Source: Paenibacillus sp. JJ-100 (GTDB lineage: Bacteria; Bacillota; Bacilli; Paenibacillales; Paenibacillaceae). From it: DNA of 64,000 nt. This document shows, piece after piece, positions 34,676 to 41,992 of this stretch (position 1 is the first letter of the stretch; every line of letters begins with the position of its first letter). The notes beneath the pieces are model-generated. The model saw nothing but the letters and a program-made list of their open reading frames with translations. It was not told the DNA's origin and made no database searches. The position numbers and the translations under genes are program-made. The stretch spans positions 62,001-126,000 of the forward strand of contig NZ_CAOJCM010000004.1 of the NCBI RefSeq assembly GCF_948329825.1, in the 5' to 3' direction.

Positions 34676-35071
34676 GTGGCTATAGAATTTGATAATAATT
34701 TACCGATCTATATGCAGATCATGCAATACATCAAGCGGCAGATTGTAACCGGTGCCCTTAAGGCAGGAGATAAAATTCCATCGGTTCGTGAACTCGCTGC
34801 TGAATTGCAGATTAATCCGAATACTATACAGCGAACGTTCCAGGAACTGGAGCGAGAAGAAGTGGTTGAAACGAAGCGGGGCTTGGGCAGATATGTGACA
34901 AGTGAGGAGAGAAAAATCATGATGATCAAAAAGGAGATGGCAGGTGAACTGCTAGATCGATTTCTGAAGGGAATGCAGGAGCTCGGAATTGAAGAGAAGG
35001 ATATCGTGTCGATTGTAACGGATGCTCTGGCAGAAGGAAGTCAGGAGAAGGGAGGACAGACACATGAGTAA
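34676..35071 (+). CDS. GntR family regulator (YtrA subfamily)
   Basis: This 131-residue regulator has a winged helix with IPSVRELAAELQINPNTIQRTFQELEREE, nearly the same as in the cassette at 25.5 kb. A short C-terminal helical segment of YtrA type follows. It starts with GTG after AAGGGAG. Its stop overlaps the ABC ATPase start by 8 bp. A palindrome in its promoter suggests autorepression. It is the second copy of this cassette type in the window. Confidence 0.92.
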   Translation: MAIEFDNNLPIYMQIMQYIKRQIVTGALKAGDKIPSVRELAAELQINPNTIQRTFQELEREEVVETKRGLGRYVTSEERKIMMIKKEMAGELLDRFLKGMQELGIEEKDIVSIVTDALAEGSQEKGGQTHE

Positions 35072-35762
35072 TTTACTTGAACTCAATCAGGTCAGCAAGG
35101 TATACGGCAAGAAGGAGGCATTACACAACGTTTCGCTTCATATTGCTCCTGGCCGGATTGTAGGTCTGCTCGGCAGTAATGGTAGTGGTAAAAGCACACT
35201 GATGAAACTGGTCGCGGGTTTGCTACATCCTGCTAGTGGAAGTATTCAGGTTACAGGTAAGCGAATCGGCCTGGAGACGAAGTCACTTGTTTCATTCATG
35301 CCTGATCGTCCATTAACGGAGAAGTGGATGAGGGTGCGAGATGCAATAGCGTACTACCGCGATTTTTACGCAGATTTTGATGAAGAAAAGGCACAGGAGA
35401 TACTGGAGTTCATGAGTCTCGGAAAGGATGATCGTGTTAGTCATCTGTCCAAAGGGATGAATGAGCGACTGCAGTTAACACTAGCTCTTTCCCGTAAGGC
35501 AAAACTGTATTTGCTGGATGAACCGATTGGAGGGGTTGATCCGGTAGCCAGAGGTAAAATTCTGGATGCCATCGTCAAGTTCTACGATGAAGACAGCAGT
35601 TTGATCATATCCACACATCTGGTGAATGACATTGAACGTATATTTGACGAAGTGATCTTTATTCGGGAAGGCAAGCTGGTCATGCATGAGGAAGTCGAGA
35701 CCATTCGGCTGAAACATGGAAAAAGTGTGGATGAGATGTTTAAGGAGGTCTTTGCAGAATGA
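35064..35762 (+). CDS. ABC transporter ATP-binding protein
   Basis: This protein of about 232 residues has Walker A GSNGSGKST (about 35-43), an atypical signature LSKGMNERLQLTLAL, Walker B LYLLDEPIGGVDP and H-loop ISTHLVND. GGGAGG lies before the ATG at 35064; an upstream in-frame GTG at 35022 lies within the GntR gene and has no site. It overlaps both neighbours. It would drive the small permease that follows. The substrate is unknown. Confidence 0.92.
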   Translation: MSNLLELNQVSKVYGKKEALHNVSLHIAPGRIVGLLGSNGSGKSTLMKLVAGLLHPASGSIQVTGKRIGLETKSLVSFMPDRPLTEKWMRVRDAIAYYRDFYADFDEEKAQEILEFMSLGKDDRVSHLSKGMNERLQLTLALSRKAKLYLLDEPIGGVDPVARGKILDAIVKFYDEDSSLIISTHLVNDIERIFDEVIFIREGKLVMHEEVETIRLKHGKSVDEMFKEVFAE

Positions 35763-36499
35763 TGACATTGTTGAAATATGATTTTCGGAGAAATTGGAAT
35801 ACATTGCTCGCAGGACTCGTTATTCTGATGATTATTCAGCTGGTACAGACGATATTAATGTCTCCCGTTACAGGGAGTCTGCTTGGCATTATGGCTTATA
35901 TAGGAGCCGGCGTGGCCATTTTCGTGAAAGTGATCAGAACTTATACGGCCAACATCCGCTCTTATAATCGTCGTTTGATCCCGGTGACGGGCCTGTCTCA
36001 TGTGTTGTCCCCAATCATTTTTGGTTTTCTTTGTGGATTGGGTCTGCTGCTGCTTGGGTTAATTCACGGTTACCTTTATATCACGATGAAGCTGGGAATG
36101 AATCTGTCCACTTATCTGGATATACCGAATATTAACATCGCGAATATCATTAGCACACTGCTATTTACAGGCTGGATTGTTCTGTTCATGACCATTATTA
36201 TCTTTTTCTCCATTAGCGTAGCAGGTACTTTCCGCTGGAAAACAGGTCCATGGATCGGAATTGCGACCTTCTTTATTGTAACCTACCTGCTCAGCTGGTT
36301 GGAAAATATGATTTTTGCAGGAAAGTTTAGCCCTAGTGATCTGTTCCAATTCACCGAAGAGAGCACAGGTATTTCTTTTACCTCGAGTGGAGTCATATGG
36401 ACAGATGGGCGCTGGGTAAGCACTGCGTTTGAAATAGCTATCGCTGTACTTCTCATGTGGGCAATGGTCTATATGAACAATAAAAAAGTAGAGGTGTAA
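35759..36499 (+). CDS. ABC transporter permease
   Basis: This 246-residue hydrophobic protein has six predicted transmembrane helices, ABC-2-like, with no soluble domain. It overlaps the ATPase gene by 4 bp and ends the GntR-ATPase-permease operon before a terminator. It forms the channel of a YtrA-controlled transporter, by analogy perhaps related to lantibiotic or envelope stress. Confidence 0.87.
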   Translation: MMTLLKYDFRRNWNTLLAGLVILMIIQLVQTILMSPVTGSLLGIMAYIGAGVAIFVKVIRTYTANIRSYNRRLIPVTGLSHVLSPIIFGFLCGLGLLLLGLIHGYLYITMKLGMNLSTYLDIPNINIANIISTLLFTGWIVLFMTIIIFFSISVAGTFRWKTGPWIGIATFFIVTYLLSWLENMIFAGKFSPSDLFQFTEESTGISFTSSGVIWTDGRWVSTAFEIAIAVLLMWAMVYMNNKKVEV

Positions 36500-36533
36500 T
36501 CATTTCGTCAACAATAAAATACTGTACGGATAT

Positions 36534-36561
36534 AACGGGTGGCGGAGCTGCTCGTTTTTTT
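36534..36561 (+). terminator. Terminator of the second GntR/ABC operon
   Basis: A 10-bp stem including G-U pairs (AACGGGTGGC/GCTGCTCGTT) with a 3-nt loop leads into a T tract. Confidence 0.75.
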
Positions 36562-36695
36562 AAACAGAAAATTACGGAGGATATGCACCCAACTTCAGTT
36601 TGAATACGTAAATTGATGTATATAGGATGTCTTATTAAGAAATGAATTCACTTGTTATGCATCGAGAATGACGGCAACGGGAAGGAGAAAGGGAT

Positions 36696-37196
36696 ATGCA
36701 ATTATATTTCAGAGATAATTTCTTTAATGCGGGATCAACGGAAATTATGAATGCCAATCAGGAACGAGCAGGATTCCTGGATCTAAAAAGTATGTTTGGA
36801 TCATCACTTGAGGTATCAGACGAATACGGTCTGGTGTGCAGTGGCAAATTTCGCATGTTAACGAGTCGCTGGGACGTGACAGCAGCGGACGGTACACATC
36901 TGGGAGTGTTGAGAGGAAGGTTCAGCTTTTTCAGCAAAAAATATGAATACGATGCCGGTTCACGCGGTCTATATGATGTATCTGCTCCGGCCTTTTCGCA
37001 GGAATATGATGTGACCGACGGAGCTGGCCGGATCGTCGCAAGTTTCCGCCGTACAAGTGGCTGGTTTAGTTCAGGGGCATTTGTACTGGATAACCAATCG
37101 GAATATTTGAACACCTATGAATTGGTTGCTGTGGTGATGGGAGTACACGCCATTAACAAAAGACGAAATGCAGCAAACAGTAGCAGTGCTACGTAA
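36696..37196 (+). CDS. LURP-one-related (tubby-like fold) protein
   Basis: This 166-residue protein has the repeated beta-strand pattern of LURP-one/tubby C-terminal-like proteins. The recognisable pieces are LYFRDNFFNAGSTEIMN, DEYGLVCSGKFRMLTSRWDVTAADG and LGVLRGRFSFFSKKYEYDAG. Such proteins may bind phospholipid or act as scaffolds; bacterial roles are unknown. AAGGAG precedes the ATG. It is convergent with the second WYL regulator gene, with no confirmed terminator between. Confidence 0.6.
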   Translation: MQLYFRDNFFNAGSTEIMNANQERAGFLDLKSMFGSSLEVSDEYGLVCSGKFRMLTSRWDVTAADGTHLGVLRGRFSFFSKKYEYDAGSRGLYDVSAPAFSQEYDVTDGAGRIVASFRRTSGWFSSGAFVLDNQSEYLNTYELVAVVMGVHAINKRRNAANSSSAT

Positions 37197-37257
37197 ATCG
37201 AGTTTTTTGCAGCATTCCGTCCCTTATTCGATGGAGTATTCGATTGAGGATGTTAAT

Positions 37258-38100
37258 CTAATCAGCTTGTGCTGTAGTTTCATGTTCCACCTGCGCAGAC
37301 TCGGACTGTTCATAACGGGCCAAAACTTTGGCCGCAGTCTCGGACATTCGTTCCTGCAAGGCGGTATCGTTAATGATTCGAACACGTTTGCCGAGAAAAC
37401 GCATTTTGGACAACACATAATCGATCTCATTTCGCGAAACTTTCAGCAGAATCCGATAGATCTGTTGAGTTTCGTTATACTCGACCTGTCTCTCAAAACT
37501 GGAGAAAGCATACAGAATGCGAGATAACTCCGTATTAAACTCAGGCAGCACCTCGATGGTAAGCGTCGTTTTACGTTTCTCGGTTAGGAGAGCGATGCTT
37601 GCTTTATATCGGGATGCTGCTTCTGGTTTGATGGACCGGGCCTCCAGCTTGGTGATGCTATGCAGTTTGGTGGACATTAATCTCCCGAAATGTGGAGCAT
37701 ACCAGAGGACATACCATTCCTTTTTAACCATGGAATATTCAAGTTTATAAGGGAAACCGAACTGCTCCTGACTTGTGCGCCCGCTGCGGATTCGTCCTGT
37801 CATCTGAAACCCTTGACCTTGCAATATGATCTGCCTTAACGGTCTGAGCAGCGGATGCGAAACACTGCGTTCTTCACTTTTGGCTTTTTCGGTCAAATAA
37901 TCCTGAAGATTCAGGTGTTGCTCACCGTCCAGCATATGGTTCAGTTTTGCCCATGTTTCTGGACTTAACGCCTCTTGTGCAGCTGGATGTTCCATCATCA
38001 TTCGCAACCAGGCTCGTTCCTGTGAAGTCCACGTGAACACTCCCGTCTCATTCAGCCTCGTCATAATCTGATAGTTGAACATCTTCTCGAACAGGTTCAT
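37258..38100 (-). CDS. WYL-domain regulator (second of a pair)
   Basis: This protein of about 280 residues has an N-terminal helical region and a central WYL domain (FGFPYKLEYSMVKKEWYVLWY). A C-terminal WYL-extension follows (LPEFNTELSRILYAFSSFERQVEY). No clear HTH is visible, unlike its upstream partner, so it may act as a ligand-sensing partner. WYL domains are thought to bind nucleic acids or nucleotides. It starts inside the 3' end of the first WYL gene (about 53 bp overlap); the exact start is uncertain, with another ATG at 38082. It is divergent from the RNA-repair operon, so it is probably its regulator. Confidence 0.8.
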   Translation of the reverse strand: MNLFEKMFNYQIMTRLNETGVFTWTSQERAWLRMMMEHPAAQEALSPETWAKLNHMLDGEQHLNLQDYLTEKAKSEERSVSHPLLRPLRQIILQGQGFQMTGRIRSGRTSQEQFGFPYKLEYSMVKKEWYVLWYAPHFGRLMSTKLHSITKLEARSIKPEAASRYKASIALLTEKRKTTLTIEVLPEFNTELSRILYAFSSFERQVEYNETQQIYRILLKVSRNEIDYVLSKMRFLGKRVRIINDTALQERMSETAAKVLARYEQSESAQVEHETTAQAD

Positions 38101-39403
38101 AGTACGCGGCAATCTCCTTCCATTCCTCAATCATCTCCTGGCGCAGCCTAGGCGGAGCCAGAATCTCACAACTGGAGCCAAAGCTGCGCAGCCAAGGTTT
38201 AATCTCTGTTGTGCCATTCACCCGGATTTCATATCGAAAGCTATGATCCGTTTCTGGCGTAATGGTTCCCCATTGTCCTTGCAAGCGGACACGATCCAGA
38301 ATAAAGTTACGCTGTCCCTCTCCCGGGTGGAAAAAGCGTGCTTGCACCGTCACGGTGCTTCCTGTGTCGACTAGCCAGCTGTATCGGCTTATCTCTGCCC
38401 ACTCTTTTTTCAATGCGGACATATGCTCTTCTTCAATGGGATGGAGCTCCTCCAGCTGAGTGATGCCCTCCATCCGAAACTTTACATATCTTCGCCGGCT
38501 CTGATATCCGATGACATACCAACGCCCATACTGATGATCATAGACGACTTCAATCGGGGTGATCCGGATGGAACTTCCACTACCTTCCCGTTCAAACTTG
38601 GGATTGGTGTTTTGCGAGCTGTAGGTGGAAGGTTTTTTCGGCGAAAAATACTGAAACTGCACGCGTTTACGCTGGCGTATGGCACCGAGTAAGGGAAAGA
38701 GATGAGCTTCGTCCAGAATGCGCGAAACATAATGGTATTTATAAATATATGGCTCTGTCGCTTCTTCTTGCGGATAATTTGCCGTAATCACTTTTTTCAG
38801 ACTATCCCGGAGGAGATACCCCTGCACCGATGGAATCTGCGTGTTCGCCATGATATCGACAAAGTCGTACAGCTCCAGCTGCTCCTCTGGCGTAAGTTCC
38901 GTCAGTACATCCTGTTGTAAGGCATACCGATAGGGGCGCCCGCCCGGTTCTCTGCGAATGACACCCACTTCCTCCAGGTACTTGAGATCCGTCCGTATCG
39001 TTTTTTCATCAGGCAGTGCCCAATCCTCCGGCAGGTCGGCGCAGCACGCATCCAGCAATTCCATCGCGGTTCGTGCGGAATCTTGAAGTGTGTGCAAAAT
39101 GACGGACAAGCGCTCAACTTCTGATTCTTTCATCGATTTGGCGCGAAAAAGGAAGAGCAGCAGGGGCTCGGCGGACTCGCCGTACTGAAAACGAACAAGA
39201 TCTGCCATCTCCCGGCCAGAGTCACTGTCATGGTCTTGATTGGTCAAGCTAAGGTGAATATCTCGCAGCTTGCGCTGAGTCTTATCAAAGGTATGTACAG
39301 ATATGCCAAGTCGTTTGGCGTATTGCTGACGGTTATATGCACCGCTGGTCAGAGACAGCATCCGCAGGAACTGAATCTCTTTGTCAAAGCTTTCTTTGGC
39401 CAT
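38048..39403 (-). CDS. HTH/WYL-domain transcriptional regulator
   Basis: This protein of about 451 residues has an N-terminal helix-turn-helix (FLRMLSLTSGAYNRQQYAKRLGISVHTFDKTQRKL), a second helical region and a WYL domain (ITPIEVVYDHQYGRWYVIGY followed by RYVKFRMEGI). A C-terminal WCX-like extension closes it. ATG at 39403 has GGGAG about 7 bp upstream; a GTG 9 bp earlier is less likely. WYL regulators control DNA-damage, phage-defence and RNA-repair genes in several bacteria. It is transcribed away from rlaP-hen1-pnkp across a 237-bp promoter region, so control of that operon is the natural inference. Confidence 0.87.
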   Translation of the reverse strand: MAKESFDKEIQFLRMLSLTSGAYNRQQYAKRLGISVHTFDKTQRKLRDIHLSLTNQDHDSDSGREMADLVRFQYGESAEPLLLFLFRAKSMKESEVERLSVILHTLQDSARTAMELLDACCADLPEDWALPDEKTIRTDLKYLEEVGVIRREPGGRPYRYALQQDVLTELTPEEQLELYDFVDIMANTQIPSVQGYLLRDSLKKVITANYPQEEATEPYIYKYHYVSRILDEAHLFPLLGAIRQRKRVQFQYFSPKKPSTYSSQNTNPKFEREGSGSSIRITPIEVVYDHQYGRWYVIGYQSRRRYVKFRMEGITQLEELHPIEEEHMSALKKEWAEISRYSWLVDTGSTVTVQARFFHPGEGQRNFILDRVRLQGQWGTITPETDHSFRYEIRVNGTTEIKPWLRSFGSSCEILAPPRLRQEMIEEWKEIAAYYEPVREDVQLSDYDEAE

Positions 39404-39580
39404 GTGTCTCACTCCCGTATGGATTGTGATCTCTTTATTGTATCAAGATCAACGTCTGTTTTCATTGCAAAGTTGCTTTTATTCGCGCAGATTCGCTCCA
39501 AAGTCCCACTAAAGTCGTCATACTTTCACCATGTTCGGAGTGCAGGATATCTAGCATACTACAAGGAGAAGATTGAACAT

Positions 39581-39613
39581 ATGAGAATAAAACATTTTAC
39601 CGTAGCTTTGTAG
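39581..39613 (+). CDS. Possible 10-codon leader peptide before rlaP
   Basis: An ATG at 39581 preceded by AAGGAG (12 bp away) encodes ten residues (MRIKHFTVAL) and ends 27 bp before the rlaP ATG. It may be a translated leader or chance. Confidence 0.25.
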   Translation: MRIKHFTVAL

Positions 39614-39640
39614 ACGGTACCGAGATGGAGGAGATCAAGT

Positions 39641-40444
39641 ATGACCGGAGTGGATCAAACGATGAGAGACCATATCGTAAGACAGCTCGCTCAGATCGAG
39701 CAGGAGGAGCATGTTCGCATTATCTATGCCTGTGAGTCAGGCAGCCGGGCTTGGGGCTTTCCTTCTCAGGACAGTGACTATGATGTGCGTTTTATTTATG
39801 TCAGACCTTTGGAGTGGTATTTGTCGATCGATGATCAGCGAGATGTGATTGAACGTCCGATCAGCGACCAGTTGGATATAAACGGATGGGATATACGCAA
39901 AGCACTGAAACTGTTCCGCAAGTCCAACCCGCCATTGCTGGAGTGGCTGCAGTCCCCAATCCAGTATGAGGAGCAATATAGCGTCGCTGAGCAGATCCGT
40001 AGTCTGTCACCGCTGACGTTTTCACCAAAATCATGTATGTATCACTACCTGAACATGGCTAAGGGCAACTTCCGTGATTACTTGCAAGGCGAACAGGTGA
40101 AGATCAAGAAATACTTCTACGTACTGCGACCGCTGCTGGCCTGCGGCTGGATTGAACATAATGAAAGTATGCCGCCGATGGCGTTTGAGGAGCTTGTTGA
40201 TGCCTTGGTTCCAGCGGACACTTCCCTGTATACCGAGATTCAGGAACTGCTACGCCGAAAAAAAGCTGGAGACGAAATGGATATGGAGCCGCAGCTTCCT
40301 GCCATTCAATCATATATTGTTGATCAAATTGCACATGTGGAGCAGATAGCTGCCGGGATTGAGGGACAAGTAACTGTGGAGACTGAGACATTAAACCGGA
40401 TATTTCGATCAGCTGTACAGGAAGTTTGGGCATCAACAAAGTAG
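39641..40444 (+). CDS. rlaP: RlaP-type nucleotidyltransferase, RNA-repair associated
   Basis: This 267-residue DNA-polymerase-beta-fold nucleotidyltransferase of the RlaP family (COG3541) has the GS...DxD core ACESGSRAWGFPSQDSDYDVRF. Gly34-Ser35 bind nucleotide and Asp46/Asp48 coordinate metal. The family WDIRKALKLFRKSNPPLLEWLQSP segment follows. RlaP genes are recurrent neighbours of bacterial RNA-repair genes and are proposed to add nucleotides to damaged RNA ends; the activity is little studied. GGAGGAG lies before the ATG. It is first in the operon with hen1 and pnkp, 60 bp before hen1. Confidence 0.88.
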   Translation: MTGVDQTMRDHIVRQLAQIEQEEHVRIIYACESGSRAWGFPSQDSDYDVRFIYVRPLEWYLSIDDQRDVIERPISDQLDINGWDIRKALKLFRKSNPPLLEWLQSPIQYEEQYSVAEQIRSLSPLTFSPKSCMYHYLNMAKGNFRDYLQGEQVKIKKYFYVLRPLLACGWIEHNESMPPMAFEELVDALVPADTSLYTEIQELLRRKKAGDEMDMEPQLPAIQSYIVDQIAHVEQIAAGIEGQVTVETETLNRIFRSAVQEVWASTK

Positions 40445-40504
40445 AGTGATTTCAAGTGTATAACTGGTTTATAAATCAACGAGAGAACGAGAGGAGGAGA
40501 AGAT

Positions 40505-41992
40505 ATGCATCTGATCTTAAAAGCTAGTGGAGCGAATGCAGGGGTCGTGTCTCATCTGCTCGCCAAAAATCCGAACAACGTGTATGACCGAACGGATAAA
40601 GGTGTACGTGTCCGGATGGTCTATACGACAACCTTGGAGCAGGAGACAGAGGTAGAAGTGTTCATTCATGCCGAGCCCGATCCAGTTCAACTGGTCAGAG
40701 GTACACCGGATGGATACGATATTACGCAATACATCAATGACAGGGAGTTCGTGACCAGCAGTCTATTCTGCTCCTACATACGTGGTGCACTGGGCACGGC
40801 ACTGAATGGCAAACCGAAGGAAGACTACGTTCAGTGGGTGGACCATGCCTTCGAATTGGAGCTGAAGTTTGGCCCGGTGGCTTCCGATCTGCCTGACCGT
40901 GTGGTGGAGGAGCTATTCTCCCCTCTGGGATATGAAGTAACTATAGAACGGGGAGAGTCAGCCTACTCTTTTGACCTGAAAAATAGAAGCACAGTTCGTC
41001 ACATTACGATACGTGGTAAGCAAACGATACAGCAATCTTTACGCCAATTGTTTCTGCTGATTCCGGTGCTGGATAACTATAAGCATTATTTTATCAGTGA
41101 GGATGAGATGGATAAAATCAACCGATATGGCGAGGGGTGGCTAGACACACATCCGCTTAAGGAGCTTATCGTTAGGCGTACTCTTCGTTTTGCTGAATTG
41201 ATTCGGACGTATGAACGTCAGTATGGAGCATTAACTGCTGGAACACTGAGATCTGAGCAGGGAGAGGGAGCGACCGGTTACCAGCAGGTAAAAGCGGAAC
41301 CTGAGTCAGCATTACCTGTGCATGAGGATAAGGATATAAGTGCAGATGCAGCTGTAGACTCGTCCGAAACACCTGTACGCCTGAATGATTTACGCTATCG
41401 AGCTATCACAGATATCGTGGCTTCGTTGTCGGATAAACGGCGTATTGTGGATATGGGTGCAGGGGAAGGCAAGTTGTCTGCTCGCCTCGCTTATATCTCT
41501 GGCGTGGAATCCATCCTTGCTGTTGAGCCTTCGGGTCAATCACGTCTGCGGGCGATGGAACGATTCGCCAAAATGCAGGATCGGCCTGGAGTTAAAGTTA
41601 TACCCGAGCCGATGCTAGGTTCATTGTTTTATTTTGATGAGCAGATGCAGCATCAGGATGTCATGATCTTGTGTGAAGTGATTGAACACATTGAGGAATA
41701 TCGTTTGGATGGCATTCTGGATACCATTCTGAAGGAGTATCAGCCGAAAGTGTTACTGATGACAACACCAAACAAGGAATATAACGAAGTGTATGCGATG
41801 GAGCAAGAGCAGCTACGTCACCATGATCATCGTTTTGAATGGACACGGGAGGAATTTAACAGTCGTTGTGCACATTGGGCGGAAAAAAGTAATTATACCT
41901 ATGAGATCAGCGGAATTGGTATGGACAAAGAAGGCTTCGGACAGCCAACACAACTGGCCATGTTCACACGGAGAAAGGAGGAGCAGGGATGA
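40505..41992 (+). CDS. hen1: 3'-terminal RNA ribose 2'-O-methyltransferase Hen1
   Basis: This 495-residue protein has the bacterial Hen1 layout. An N-terminal domain of about 240 residues associates with Pnkp and is needed for ligation. A charged linker (about 245-290) leads to a C-terminal methyltransferase. The SAM motif VDMGAGEGKLSARL is near residue 315. The metal-binding segment CEVIEHIEEYRLD is near 391, and TTPNKEYN and HHDHRFEWTREEF are Hen1-specific. It methylates the 2'-OH at the break so that repaired RNA resists re-cleavage by ribotoxins. Its stop overlaps the pnkp start as ATGA. GAGGAGG precedes the ATG. Confidence 0.95.
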   Translation: MHLILKASGANAGVVSHLLAKNPNNVYDRTDKGVRVRMVYTTTLEQETEVEVFIHAEPDPVQLVRGTPDGYDITQYINDREFVTSSLFCSYIRGALGTALNGKPKEDYVQWVDHAFELELKFGPVASDLPDRVVEELFSPLGYEVTIERGESAYSFDLKNRSTVRHITIRGKQTIQQSLRQLFLLIPVLDNYKHYFISEDEMDKINRYGEGWLDTHPLKELIVRRTLRFAELIRTYERQYGALTAGTLRSEQGEGATGYQQVKAEPESALPVHEDKDISADAAVDSSETPVRLNDLRYRAITDIVASLSDKRRIVDMGAGEGKLSARLAYISGVESILAVEPSGQSRLRAMERFAKMQDRPGVKVIPEPMLGSLFYFDEQMQHQDVMILCEVIEHIEEYRLDGILDTILKEYQPKVLLMTTPNKEYNEVYAMEQEQLRHHDHRFEWTREEFNSRCAHWAEKSNYTYEISGIGMDKEGFGQPTQLAMFTRRKEEQG

